64,000 bases of DNA. Origin: Asterochloris sp. CNOR1 (lineage: Eukaryota; Chlorophyta; Trebouxiophyceae; Trebouxiales; Trebouxiaceae). Under the pieces are notes generated by a model. That model saw only the letters and a program-made list of their open reading frames with translations, made no database searches and was not told the DNA's origin. The stretch spans positions 372,001-436,000 of the forward strand of contig OZ017746.1 in NCBI GenBank assembly GCA_963969365.1. Direction: 5' to 3'. This document shows, in pieces, positions 1 to 10,624 of the stretch (the first letter of the stretch is position 1; each line of letters opens with the position of its first letter). The translations under genes were made by a program, and so were the position numbers.

Positions 1-312
1 ACCAAGTCATCCTCGCAGGTCAGCTTGCAAGGGGCAGGACTTGGGCTGGGGGTGCGCGTAGGCAGGCCGAGTCAAAGCAGGGGAAGCGGTGCTAGCCAGA
101 CCAAGCCTGCCATAGGTGGCACTGAGCCTGCGGGTGAACCTCTGAAGGATCAGGAACCCATTCAGAAGACTTGCATCAGCCACTGGGCGTGGCCTCTCTG
201 ATCTGGTAGCTCAACTGGAATGGTACATCTGCATGAGGCATGATTGTTCACAGAGCACTGCTGAATGGTCGCCCAAATGGAGGTTTTGGAAGGTGTCGCC
301 TCACTGCCACAG
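1..312. other. Left edge, no gene called
   Basis: I see no exon I can support here. An acceptor-like CACAG lies at about 308-312, just before the first probable exon of the DDT-domain gene, so this stretch is probably intron or 5' region of that gene. Confidence 0.4.
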
Positions 313-3300
313 GGGAGGCAGACAGAGCTCAGGCTGGGGAGCAGGACGGCGCTGACAATGAGGGGGAGCAGGAGCTGTTTGATGTGGAGACGCTACCCAG
401 ACCACGGCCGCTGCCAGTGAGTTGCACCAGGCAGCTCTGAGGCTGGTGGTCGCCAATGGTGACGGACCTGCTGCACTCAAGGCAGCAAGATGCAGTGAGA
501 GCTGACAGAGGGCGACGGCAGCGCCAAAGAGGATGTCTTCAGTAAGGACTGTATGGCTTGATTGTAGGAGCTATTGAAAGTGAAGACCCTGCCCACGCCG
601 TCCAAGTGATTGTACAGGACAGTGCTGAGGTTGGTGCGGGCCGATTGCGTCTAGTCTGCAGATTTCAGCAGACTACAACTTGCTGCATGCAGCACGTGTA
701 AAGGGAAGCTACCAGCCATGCGTCCAACATCTGTGCCACAGATTGTGCTTTGTCTGGCAGATCGACTAAGCAGACCATCAAGGTCATTGCTGCTGTTTCT
801 TCCTTCAGGATTTGCACCGAACAGACACCTTTTCCAGCTGCAGGCAGCCAAGACAGGCTTGAAGCTTTACAACCACGCAGCCGCATAGGTTCTGAGTCTG
901 TGGGTGCAGGGGTCTATGCGGCTAAGCACCAACCTTTGGTCCAAATATGGGCCGGTCCATGCACACGTGATGTTTAGCCCTGCTTGAACTGTGCTGCTGA
1001 ACCCTTGTGCTGCAGGGCAGCCGAGGCTGAGCTGAAAATGTGCATGCTCACAGGCATCCTGACACGCCTTGCTGAGAAAGCTGCGGGCCTACCAGCCTGG
1101 CCACCCTGCTTACTGTTTGTTGCTGGGCTTCTCTGCTGCAGGTAGCAAAGACGGAGCTGAAGCTGTGCAAGCCCTCGGGCATTTTAAAGCGCCTGGCTGG
1201 GGCAACATGGCCCACCAGCATGGGCAGCGAGCTGGCCGTGCCCCGCGACTGCCCTGTCGGGGAGCTGCTGGAGGTGTTAGAGTTCACGCAGGTAACGGTC
1301 GTGCAATGACCTGGTCAAAGGGTGGCTGAACGCAAAGATGTCTGCTCGTGCCTGTGAGAACCCTCTCTGAGCCATCTCCTGCTTCAGCTTTGGCTCCAGG
1401 GGTCAGTATCAAGGGTGGCACCACATGTTTGACAGCCAGGGAGAGGATGATTCTGCTTAGCACCTAAACCCACTACAGTGATTGGAGGGGCTCCTGAAAA
1501 TGGCAGCACAAGATGGCCTGCATAATTGTCCGCCACCAGCTCTCGCGCACCAGGGCCAAGTGCTCAGTGGCCCTGGTAGTACTGATAGGTCTGCCTCAAG
1601 AGCCTGTGCCTAACCCTAACCCTGAACCCATGCAGGAGTTTGGGGAGCTGCTAGACCTGGGGCCCATGCATGTCCGCACGCTGGCGGCCGAGCTGATGCA
1701 GCCCCCAGCCGCCCGCCTGAGGAGCGCCTTTGGCAGCTCGGGCCCCGTCGTGCAGCTGCACACCGCCCTGATGGACCTGGTGGGCCCATAGCAGAAGCAG
1801 GACTCCCGCACCTTCAGCCCATATGGCAGCTTGCCTCCACCACATGTCCACTTTTGAGTCTCCCTGACACGGTATCGTGCGGCTGTGGATATACCTGCTG
1901 GACCTGGAAGGGCTGCAATAGCCTGCACACCTACGACTTTGAGCTCACTATATACCACTTACACCAGGGGGACTCAAGCAGCTGATCACAACATAATGTG
2001 CCTTGATCCACTGAGCTTGGGCCACAAGCAGCTGGCAAGCACAATCATGCCCTGACTCACCCATTGTGTGCATATGCGTCATCAGAGCAGCACCAGCTTG
2101 TGCACAATGCTTGCCCAGACGGCAGCCAGAGGTGAGCAGTACGCGATTAGCAAGCAGTGCCTGCCTGCCTTTGTCCATAAGCAGCAGCTCATGCTCTGCC
2201 TGCAGATCAGGAAAGCCATGGGCATCCCTGGCAAGATCATGGACAAAACTTGGCAGGCAGAGCTGGAGACCTTCCTTCTGACTCAGAGCGCTCCCCAGAA
2301 GAGCAACAGGCAGGACGCAAACGATGCTGGCTGCGATTCGGAGCTGGAGGGGCAGCAGCCTGCAGGCAAGTTCACATGTCAGCTGCATGTAAGTGGCGGC
2401 AGCGCGTGTCTGCTGCTGAACTGGGAGCGCTCAGGGGATCAGTTGCAGCAGGAACTGACTACACAGCTTTGCAGATCATTCTTGGAGTGTGTGACAGGCA
2501 GCAGTGATGTTCAGCGCAGGAGCCATTGTCTGCCGCAAGGCTGCAGCACTTGTCAGCATCTATCACTGTCAGCGCCTCTGAGCTGCCTTCTGCTGCGACC
2601 CTGCATGGCTGCTGCGCAGCTCTCTGTTGTGCATTTGCGCCACCCCCAGAGCCGTCCTGTGTAGTGCTTTGCAGGCTGTGCAAGAAGCACAGCTTACATC
2701 AATTGCCTCAGGTGCACCTCACAGCGCCTGCATCAGCGGGACCGCCAGCAGCTGGCACCCACAAAAGCGGTGTGTCTGTGCCAGCTGCAGGACTGCGCTG
2801 CATTGCTTTGCTCCTGTGTGCCTGCAGAACCTGCCCCAGCCACTGGAGCTCATGCTTCTGGGTATGGTGCTGGCGGGTACTGGGCTCTGCCCCCCAACGA
2901 GAAGCTGGCCATCCTGCGGCAGCTGATGCACACAGCGCTGGACACCTACATCATGCGGTGAGCACGGTTGGCAACTGTGCTCCCTGGGACATAGAGGGAA
3001 GGAAGTACCCACCCTCGCAGTGTGCAGCAAAGCAGAGGTCTCAGTGGTGTTCCTGCCTGCCAAGGTGGGCTCCAGAATTGCGCAGTGGGCTACAGGTCGG
3101 CTGATGCTGTGCTGAGGGTAAGGCTTTAGACGTGAGTGATGTCCTGCCTGCCCATCACAAGCTCACCTTACGAAGAGATGGCCACCAACCTTTTGATTGC
3201 ACTACCGCAAATAGTTCCTGTTCTGCAAAGTCAAGAGCCTCTCTCAGACCAATGCGCTGTGCATGGCTGGCTGGCATCAGGGCACCCTGCTTGGCACTTG

Positions 3301-5881
3301 AAGGCGGAATTCACCAGGCACCAGGCCAGCAGCTGGCCCATGATGCATTGAGGCCTGCTGCTTCCTCGTGCAAGGACCAGATTGCGGCTTTGCAGTGTTC
3401 ATCTGGACCTGCACGCCCTTCACTGTGATGCTGCTGCACCAGGCAGGGACTGATGTTTGGCCGCCCATTAGACCATCCTACCCGGATCAGATGCACATCA
3501 TGGGCGCTTATGTTGCATGCGGCATGGAGTCACTCCTTCTCGCATTCTGCAACACTCTGCTGCCGCTGCCTCAAGGGGGTGGTTCGAGGCCGCCCTACAC
3601 ACATGTATCCTGCAAGGGGGTTTGCGCTGCCTCCTGGCATTGGCAGGGTTCAGTATCAAGCTTGGACGGGATCATGGTCAGCTGAAGTACCAACTGCTGC
3701 TGCTGCCTGTAGGGAGTGGATTGAGGCTGCCATGGAGGCTGCCCAGAAGGAGGACAGCGAGCGCCGCAAGGCACTGGCCACCCAGCGCAAGGGGGCCAGG
3801 GAGGAGCTCAAGAAGCTGGAGGAGCAGGAGGTTGCCCTTCTGGTGGCACAGTGAGTTGACCCCGCAGACCACTAGCTCACTCTGGCTGCTTTGGGCTGGT
3901 GGAGTTGGCAAGTGCTTTTGTGCAGCTGGGGCGGGGGGCCGCCCTCCTTGCATCACTGCCAGTTGGCACTGCAGTTTGTGGCAAGTGTCTGTCAGTGTGC
4001 AGGCAGCACCAGCAGCACGCCCTCTGGGCAGCAGAGTGAGGCAGGACATGAGCTGCCAGACACTCCTCTTGATATACAAGGGTGCAGCAGGGGAGAGCCC
4101 TTCTGATGGCACGGTGCATTGGCGCTGCAGCTCCTGGGCTGCCAGGGCAAGGGCGTCTTGCTGGTGGCACGGCAAGTCATTCTTGCAGCATCTGGCCTCT
4201 TGACAGCACCCCATCTCATACAAGAGCTACACGAGCGCAAAATACCCTGCTGGTGGCACAGGGCTTCCAAGAAGCAGCGCACAGCTGTAGATGCTGGAGC
4301 GGCATGCTATGTGCTGCACAAGCCAATTCCGGAGCCCAGAGCCTGTTGCAGTTGCGGCCGGAGCTGACACTCAAACCTGGCCTTTGTCAAGCACATGGCA
4401 GGTGTTGCTCTGGGAGTGACTGCTTTCCCTCCAGCTGCAATCATGTAGCGGAGAGGGCATCTTCATGCAGACGGGCCGTCAGCTGTCCCAGAACTCTAAA
4501 ACTCTGGTGTGCCTGCTGGCGCAAGGTGGACTGGATGGAGCTGAGCCTGTGGGAGCGCAGCAATAATCTGATGCCATGACGATGCAGCCTGCAGCATGAA
4601 TTCATGCATGTGCGAGCTGGTGTTGGATGGGCAGTGACTGGTTGCACCTGGAGGGCAGCACCTGTGGGCAGCTGCTGTACAGCCTGCAGCAAATGCTTGC
4701 TGGTGCAGGCTTAGCAGGGATGGCTGCCGCCTAACATTGGGAGGCTGAATATGACACTCTCAATCATTTGGCCTGCTGCTGCAGGGCAGGCAAGGACGGG
4801 CTGAGTCTGGAGGATCAGAAGAAGCAGCTGGCGGCTGCCCGCAAGCGCGCCAAGGCTGCCTGCACAGTGGAGGTGCCAAACTGTGGCACGGGCCGCTGCC
4901 ACAGCTCTGTGCGCGTGCGGGCCCTGCCTCTGGGGGAGAGCAGGGAGGGCCTGCGATGGATGAAGCTACAGGCGGCAGACGTGTTTGGGGCAGGTGAGTC
5001 AGCTCTGCGGACATGCATTTGTGTCTAACAGGACAGCCATGACCTTTGAGGAAGGCCCACAAGCGCTGCATTGGCTGCAGCTGGAGGCACTGGCCATTTG
5101 GCGGGCAGGTGGGACTCTGCGCACATGCATTGGTCAACGCTGTCAGTGTGACAGAGGCAGCGTTGCCTGTAAGGTCAGCAAAGGGGTTGGGCAGCTCGAT
5201 GGCCGACCACAGCTGCGGAGCTGAGCCTGCTGCTGTGAGTGTGAAGCAGGAATGGGATGCATGCTGTTTGTGCGGCGCTGCAGCTGTGTTCCCCAGACCT
5301 CAACCTGGCCTGAGCCTGGTCTACTCTGCAGGCCAGCAGTCGCTGATGGCGCAGTCTCTGGTCCCTGTCGAGCCGGACGCCCCTGCTGATACGGAGATCA
5401 AGGAGGAGAACTGGGCTGTCTTCTGCGACCCAGCAGAGGTGGCCAGATCCCTTCACCCTGAGGGCAAGACAGAAGGGCCCCTGCACAGGCAGCTATGCTC
5501 TGCCTTTGGCCTGGACGCTGCAGCCATCCGGGTTCCGCTGCCCATGCCACCCCCAGGCGCTCTGGGTGAGAGGCATATGCACCAGCCGCAGCTTGTCGGT
5601 GCGCAAATCATATGGGTACAAACAATCACAGGCTGGCAAGGGCTGCTTGCTGCCATGCTTTGGGGGGTTGCATGTCACTGTAGTACATGAGGCAAGAAGT
5701 CACTGATGATCAAGGGGTGTGCTTTGCAGTGAAAAGGAGGAAACCCAGACCAGCTCGGCCTGCCCTCCAGCCTCTGGACAATGGCCAGCTCAACACCAGC
5801 CCCCCTTCAACCAAGCCCAAGGCGGCAACTGAATCGCCTGTCGAAGCGCCAGGAATCCAAGCAGACTCTGTAATTTGCTAG
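313..5881 (+). CDS. DDT/WHIM-domain chromatin protein (ISWI partner, plant DDR4-like); 5' end uncertain
   Basis: Proteins with a DDT domain followed by WHIM motifs bind ISWI-type remodelling ATPases in the nucleus and help space nucleosomes; that role is taken from the family. Supported exons: 1142-1291, 1636-1779, 2206-2388, about 2830-2957, 3713-3850, 4785-4993, 5332-5565 and 5730-5881 (stop TAG). An acidic exon at about 313-416, ending at a GTGAGT donor, probably lies further 5'. The DDT domain is split between the first two listed exons (…GELLEVLEFTQ | EFGELLDLGPM…). A WHIM1-like stretch (YWALPPNEKLAILRQL) follows, then a charged coiled-coil (EEQ/KK-rich, 3713-3850). A WHIM2/3-like motif has Trp and Phe in ENWAVFCDP and LHPEGKTEGPL in exon 5332-5565. 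The tail is basic and Pro-rich. Phases close across the last five exons; the joint between 2388 and 2957 is unresolved. The true start may lie left of the window. Confidence 0.72.
838..1141 (+). repeat. Two degenerate copies of the 1142 acceptor and exon start
   Basis: The true exon at 1142 begins after TCTGCTGCAG and encodes VAKTELKLCKPSGIL. Similar blocks begin after CAGCTGCAG near 842 (AAKTGLKL) and after GTGCTGCAG near 1018 (AAEAELKMCMLTGIL). Each copy keeps the acceptor and about 30-50 exon bases, then diverges. They look like local junction duplications and not alternative exons, although the 1018 copy stays open for a while and could be used. Confidence 0.6.
5050..5130 (+). repeat. Echo of the 3' end of DDT exon 4785-4993
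   Basis: The exon end (RWMKLQAADVFGAG) and the following intron bases (GGTGAGTCAGCTCTGCGGACATGCATT) reappear about 110 bp downstream as HWLQLEALAIWRAG, followed by GGTGGGACTCTGCGCACATGCATT. The copy includes a donor-like site but lies in the intron of the phase-consistent model. Confidence 0.6.
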
Positions 5882-6304
5882 CTGATCTGATGAGCAGTAG
5901 GCAGTGTGCGTGGTCCTGCTGCACCTGGCAGCGTCTCTTTGTGCACCCCTTCCATATCTTTGACCCTTTGACATCATTGACTTCTGCTCGCTGTGTATGT
6001 CTTCTGTTGGCAACTGCCCTTTGAAGCCCTCTTGCTTGGGGCCCTCCCACTGCTAATGCGGAGGATGTAGCAAGCATCACAAGGGCCATCAATGTAAACC
6101 TTGGGCAGTCAGCGGCAGCACAAATCAGGCCAAGTTCTTAGCTCCTTCTGCAGAAGCTGCTCCGTCTGGAAGCTGGCTGCTGTCTGGCTTCTGGTCTGCT
6201 AGCCAGGGAGTCCCACCCAGACGCATTCAACACAGCACACCACAGCCTATCCCATTTAGGAAGTGGGGGGTGCCCAGCACCTCAGCCCACAATTGCGCTG
6301 TATA

Positions 6305-6309
6305 TTACA
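6305..6309 (-). terminator. Possible polyadenylation signal of secreted-protein copy A
   Basis: TGTAA on the minus strand, about 175 bp past the stop of copy A. TGTAA is the usual poly(A) signal of chlorophyte green algae. A five-base motif is weak evidence alone, but copy B has one in an equivalent place. Confidence 0.4.
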
Positions 6310-6483
6310 TGTGAAACGCTCAAGTAACTCTGTTGTAAATTTTCAACCAAGCAGGCAAAAGGAGCACCGTTTGCATGATAGTGACATGATCAAAGAACGA
6401 AGCGCATCTGGCCAAATCACGACTTGACTGCATCTGTTGATAAGGAGGCTTGGTCTCAAGGGATGTGCCAGCCTTTTGGCGCC

Positions 6484-8316
6484 TCAGCCGCTTGCTGAAG
6501 CCTCGGCGGTGGCGGTGGCAGTTGCCAGAGTGTTGGCAGCATTGCCTGGTCCAGGGAACATCACAGGAGTCAGTAAAGGGGAGTGCCCGCAATCCCAGGC
6601 GTGCATCCTTGACGGCACCAAGACATGGCCTGCTGAGTGCGCTAGCAGGCCTACCTGTTGCCCCGCCGGCTGAGGCAATGGCCTGAGCCTCAGCTGTGGC
6701 TGATGACAGAGTGCTGGGAGAGACGCTCCCAGCCTGCAGTCCCCAGGCTGTGGGTCAGCAAGCTGCAGTGTTGGTGCAAAGTGACATACTATTGCAAGGC
6801 ATCTGCTCAGGATACAAGCCAAGGCTTGCCCAGGCCTAGTAACTACATCCAGGGTGCTTGCAATGAACCCCCAGAGGTTGAGCCCTTCGTTTCCTAAGAG
6901 GGCCATTGCCCACCAAAGCCCAAGTTTGAGCGCAAAACAAGGACCCTACTTTGGGTCTAATTAGGCCTGATAGTGATGCAACTGACACAGATGTGAAGCA
7001 TGACTCACCGAGGCAAATGCTTGCGCGGAAGCCTGTGCCCAGACACTGCTGGGTACACCAGCGGCCGTGGAGACTGCAGAGGCAAAGGCGGCTGCCTGGG
7101 CGTTGCTGGAAGTGGTCAGAGCTGTGGCAGCGGCCTGCAGCAGACAGTAACTTGGTCGTTTTATGTCAGACTACTGGCAGTGAGAGGTCCACATTCCCGC
7201 AATATTGTGTGTCCACGTGTGGACCGCAGTGAAGCATCAAACATGTGGGCTTAGTGCAGGTGGGAATGTATGGGCACCCTGGGTTCTCGACATTTACAAG
7301 CCCTGTTCCCCCAGCAGTGAGCCCAAGCCCACCCCCAGCAGCCTACGTGCAGCAGCACTGGGGCTGGCGAGGTAGCTGCATGTACGCCAGCTGTGAACCC
7401 GTCACACCATAAAGCTGGAAGCAGACACCAAGCATGCGCGTGATGCACGACTTGGCCACTGCTCTGCTGCGCAGCGCTGCCACACTGGCCAGACCCTGTG
7501 CTGCTCAAGGGGGACTATGGCGAAACACCTTGCGAGCAGACTGCCTAGCCCCTGCTGACTCAATGACAGTGACCATCAGCACAGCAATGCTGGAAGCACC
7601 CCTGCTGCCAGGCAGTGCGAGGCAGGACAAGTAATGTCAGACGTACCCTCCAGCTGACATAAAGCTTGAACGGCTCACCTGAGCACAGGATTGTGCAATG
7701 ATGCTTTGGGGGATGCCTGCGGAGGTGAGGGCCTGGGCAAAGGCCTGTGCAGAGGCTGATGCACTAGGCCCAGCGCCGGCAACGTGAGCCACCAGAGGCA
7801 CAGCTTGAGCAAAGGCACCTGCAGCATGGGCAAGGGGGCAGGTTTGAGAACACGGTGACGTGATTTGCTGCTCTTCAAGTGTCAGCCCTGGTTGAGCGAG
7901 CTGCGGCGCTCAGCAGCAGCATTACAAGCTTGGAGAGAGTCCTTTAGGCCTGTGCTGTGTGAGATGCATCCAAATGGTGGGTGAAAGCCAAAGCAGGGAC
8001 ACCTACTGGCTGTGGCGCTGGCTGAGCCAGAGTTGGCAATGGCCCTTGCCTGTGCCTGGGCCTCTGCGGTGTTGCCACTGGCCACAGCCTGCAGTCCAAG
8101 GAGGTCTGTGTGAAGCCAGAGGCAGTCGTCTTGTATCACGTCATCCCACAGTACAAGAGCGCACCAGGCAGGCAAGCTGCTGCTGACACCCTGGCAGCCT
8201 CTGCACAGGCAGATGGGACTCACTGAGGCAAAGGCGCTGGCACTGGCCTGTGCCTGGCAGCCATTGGCCATGGCCAGCAGTAGGCAGGCAAGGAAGCTGA
8301 GCATCGAGGGTGCCAT
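6484..8316 (-). CDS. Secreted Ala/Ser/Gln-rich low-complexity protein, copy A
   Basis: Six exons, all phases closing: 8316-8224, 8088-8007, 7818-7679, 7134-7009, 6733-6655, 6545-6484, giving 193 residues. The N-terminus is a clear signal peptide (MLSFLACLLLAMANGCQA; an upstream Met gives MAPS first). The mature part is dominated by Ala, Ser, Gln, Thr and Gly and is nearly free of charge and Cys. Exons 3 and 4 encode a recognisable internal repeat: ASAQAFAQALTSAGIPQSII and AAAFASAVSTAAGVPSSV. Introns are about 110-540 bp with GTGAGT/GTAGGT/GTGAGC donors and CTGCAG acceptors. I recognise no family. Composition and repeat style resemble silk-like or extracellular-matrix proteins; that is analogy, not homology. 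The whole transcription unit is duplicated as copy B. Confidence 0.8.
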
Positions 8317-8928
8317 ACCGGAGGAAGTGATCGGGCTGCTGGACTTGTTTGAGCACAGTGGGGTGTAGATGTGAATCAGTGGTTGCTGCTTATACACCGT
8401 CTATATGCAGATATGCAGCCAGTCCAAGAGCTCATGCAGATATGCAGCCAGTCCAAGAGCCCATGCGCAAGCTGCAGCTGCCCAAGCAGCTGGGTGTGCA
8501 GGGTGCAGCAGCAGCCACCAGCTGCCTATCACACAGAGCACAGCTGCTCCAGCACAACCCAGGGAGCACGCTGAGCTGTGGCCAGACAAGTTGACCTTGT
8601 GTCGACTTCCACAACCAGAGCTACAGCTATAGTGTGGCCCCACTATAGTGTGGCCACGACAGTGTGTCCCCAGAGCCCCAAGCAGTGGCACAGCACTGGG
8701 CTGCAGCCAGCCACAACGGCAACTGGCTGACAACTCACACCGTCTGACATAACAATGAAGCTCTCCGCTGCTTACTGTGAGAGGCTCTGCAACGTTGTGC
8801 AAGTATCGGTGGATACATGCAAGTACAGGGTGGCAAGGGCTGCTTGCTGCCATGCTTGAAGGGTTGCATGCCATTGGTGAACATTGGGCAGGGGATCAAG
8901 ATGCTCCAGGCGTGGGCTGTGCAGTGAG
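8317..8928. other. Upstream region of copy A, with small tandem repeats
   Basis: Probable promoter and 5' region of copy A. Within it, about 8407-8465 holds two copies of a 29-bp unit (GCAGATATGCAGCCAGTCC…). About 8625-8655 repeats CTATAGTGTGGCCCC. A TATAAG-like site lies on the minus strand at about 8391-8396, but nothing shows it is functional. The part near 8610-8720 is similar to 12705-12770 upstream of copy B. Confidence 0.5.
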
Positions 8929-9084
8929 TTGGAGGAGGCCCAGACCAGCTCGGCCTGTCCTCCAGCCCCTCTGGAAAGTGGCCGGCCAGCCAGACACCCC
9001 ACATGAAGTCCAAGGCGGCCACTGGACTGCCTGCTGAAGCTTCAGACTGCCTGCTGAAGCTCCAGGGGACCAAGCAGACCCTGT
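8800..9084 (+). pseudogene. Decayed duplicate of the DDT gene's last intron and last exon
   Basis: The stretch matches 5605-5881 in order. A block around GGCAAGGGCTGCTTGCTGCC is shared at 5635 and 8831. It is followed by an acceptor-like TGTGCAG and then a copy of the final exon (…RPRPARPVLQPL against …RPRPARPALQPL). Indels shift the frame after the first 15 or so codons, and the rest of the DDT gene is absent, so it cannot be an intact gene. It is the left end of the second unit of the segmental duplication. Confidence 0.7.
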
Positions 9085-10624
9085 AAGTTGCTAGCTGTTT
9101 ATGAGCATCTGGATAAGGTTGTGAATTTCCAATGCACCCCAGTGTCAGATGGGTCATGCTGACCTGAAGGTCATCAGCTAGGTGCTTCCGCCCACACACA
9201 AGGTCCACAGCACTGAAGGGGAAGATCCAGATCACAAAGCAGTCAGTTGGAATGAGGAGAAGCTGGCGTTACAGTGATTGCCTCAACCTGTGGGCACTGT
9301 TCATGTGGAATACTGCATTGCCTGCTTTGGGGTAACTGGCACTCCCAGCAAGCTTGGAAGTCAGCTGCAGCAGGGCTGGTTTGACTGCCTCTCCTCCATG
9401 CTTCCTGTTTGAACTGCAGAGGCTCTGTCGCCCTGCAGGCCAGCTGTGCACTACATACATCCCTCAACATGGCCTTCAGCATTGCAAGCGGTAACGGGAG
9501 ATCCTGAAGCAAGGCATGTCTTGCTGGCAGCTGGCGTGAAGGGGAAGTCAACAGCTGGACAGCTCTGATATGAGCTACCTGGAGGGGCCACAGTGGAGCA
9601 ATGCTGCCCCCATCGGCATGTGGGGCTGCACAAGACATCATACGTACCAGTAGTGGCTTCTCAGCGGCCATGTTTGCTTCCTGACAAGCCGTGCTGAGGC
9701 ATTGCCCGGCCCCCGAAAGCATTGTCTCCGCAAAGCTGCTCCAGCTAGACTGTCTGACAAGCCCTCTTGAGTCATGCCTGATGAAGGACGCAGCAGCTGG
9801 CCTGATCCCTATGGCTCGCCTCTTTTATCAGGCGCTGGTCATCTGCTGCAGCAGCTCTGCACAAGCGTTTGCTGGTAGACTTTGCCCTGAACCTGCTGCA
9901 CATGTGCCCGACGACGTGGCTCCTGGCCCTCAGCACCAGTAACGTGAAGGTCCGAGTGCAGAGGCTGGTTGTGATTCACATCCGAGGCAGCTATGGACTT
10001 CTGACTGGGCATGCCAGGACTGGCCTGGCAGATGCGCATGCCAGCAATGTGCATGGGCCTGGCAGCATCTCTTTGTGCATCCTGACACATGCTGTTTTCC
10101 CTGGCATCATAATCTTGTGCTCGCTGTGTATGTGTCTTGTAAGCATGTACTTCATGAAGCTCTCCAACTTGGGGGCCTCCCGCTGCTGATGCGGAGGATG
10201 TCGCAAGCGTCAGGAGGGCACCAATGTTTGGCTGGGCAGTCAGCAGCAGCACCAAATCAGGCAAAGTCCAGTGTCTAAGCTCCTTGTAAAAGCTGGCGCT
10301 GCCTGGCAACTTCTGGTCTGGACGGGAGTGTCACCCAATCGCTTTCAACTCAATACATCACAGCCTGACCCCCTCTGGGAGCACAGGTTGCCCACCACCT
10401 CAGCCAGTGATTGCAGTGTACACTACATGTCAAAGGCTCAAGTGATTTTAGAGTTACAGATCTGTAATGACTTCTCAACCAAGCGGGCAAACAAGGCAGG
10501 GATCACCATTGGCACGACACTGACAGACTTCAGAGAACAAAGTGCATCTGGCCAAAGAACATCTCAACTGCATCAGCTTTTTAGGACTCTTGGGTCTTGC
10601 GGGCTTTGCCAGCCTTTGGGCACC
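9085..10624. other. Unannotated stretch: extra segment of the second duplication unit, plus 3' flank of copy B
   Basis: From about 9110 to 10050 there is roughly 0.95 kb with no counterpart in the first unit, whose homologous flanks meet near 5890-5920. Beyond 10055 homology resumes (GCTGATGCGGAGGATGT at about 10186 against GCTAATGCGGAGGATGT near 6053). I see no convincing gene. A short frame near 9850-9950 (KRLLVDFALNLLHMC) looks vaguely coding but has no supported exon boundaries. Confidence 0.45.
10454..10458 (-). terminator. Possible polyadenylation signal of secreted-protein copy B
   Basis: TGTAA on the minus strand, about 167 bp past the stop of copy B, in a position like that of the candidate downstream of copy A. 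Confidence 0.4.

Noticed and set aside
1609-1630. Telomere-like CCTAACCCTAACCCTGAACCC
   Set aside because: Only two and a half units, sitting at the 3' end of a DDT-gene intron. It is too short for an interstitial telomere and can serve as a pyrimidine-rich tract.
3517-4203. Long plus-strand 228-codon frame overlapping the DDT coiled-coil exon
   Set aside because: It is the wrong-frame shadow of exon 3713-3850, whose Lys/Glu coiled-coil and phase agree with the neighbours.
9243-9722. Minus-strand 159-codon frame in the extra part of the duplication
   Set aside because: Composition unlike the exons in this window, no splice support, Cys/His/Gln mix typical of out-of-frame GC-rich DNA.
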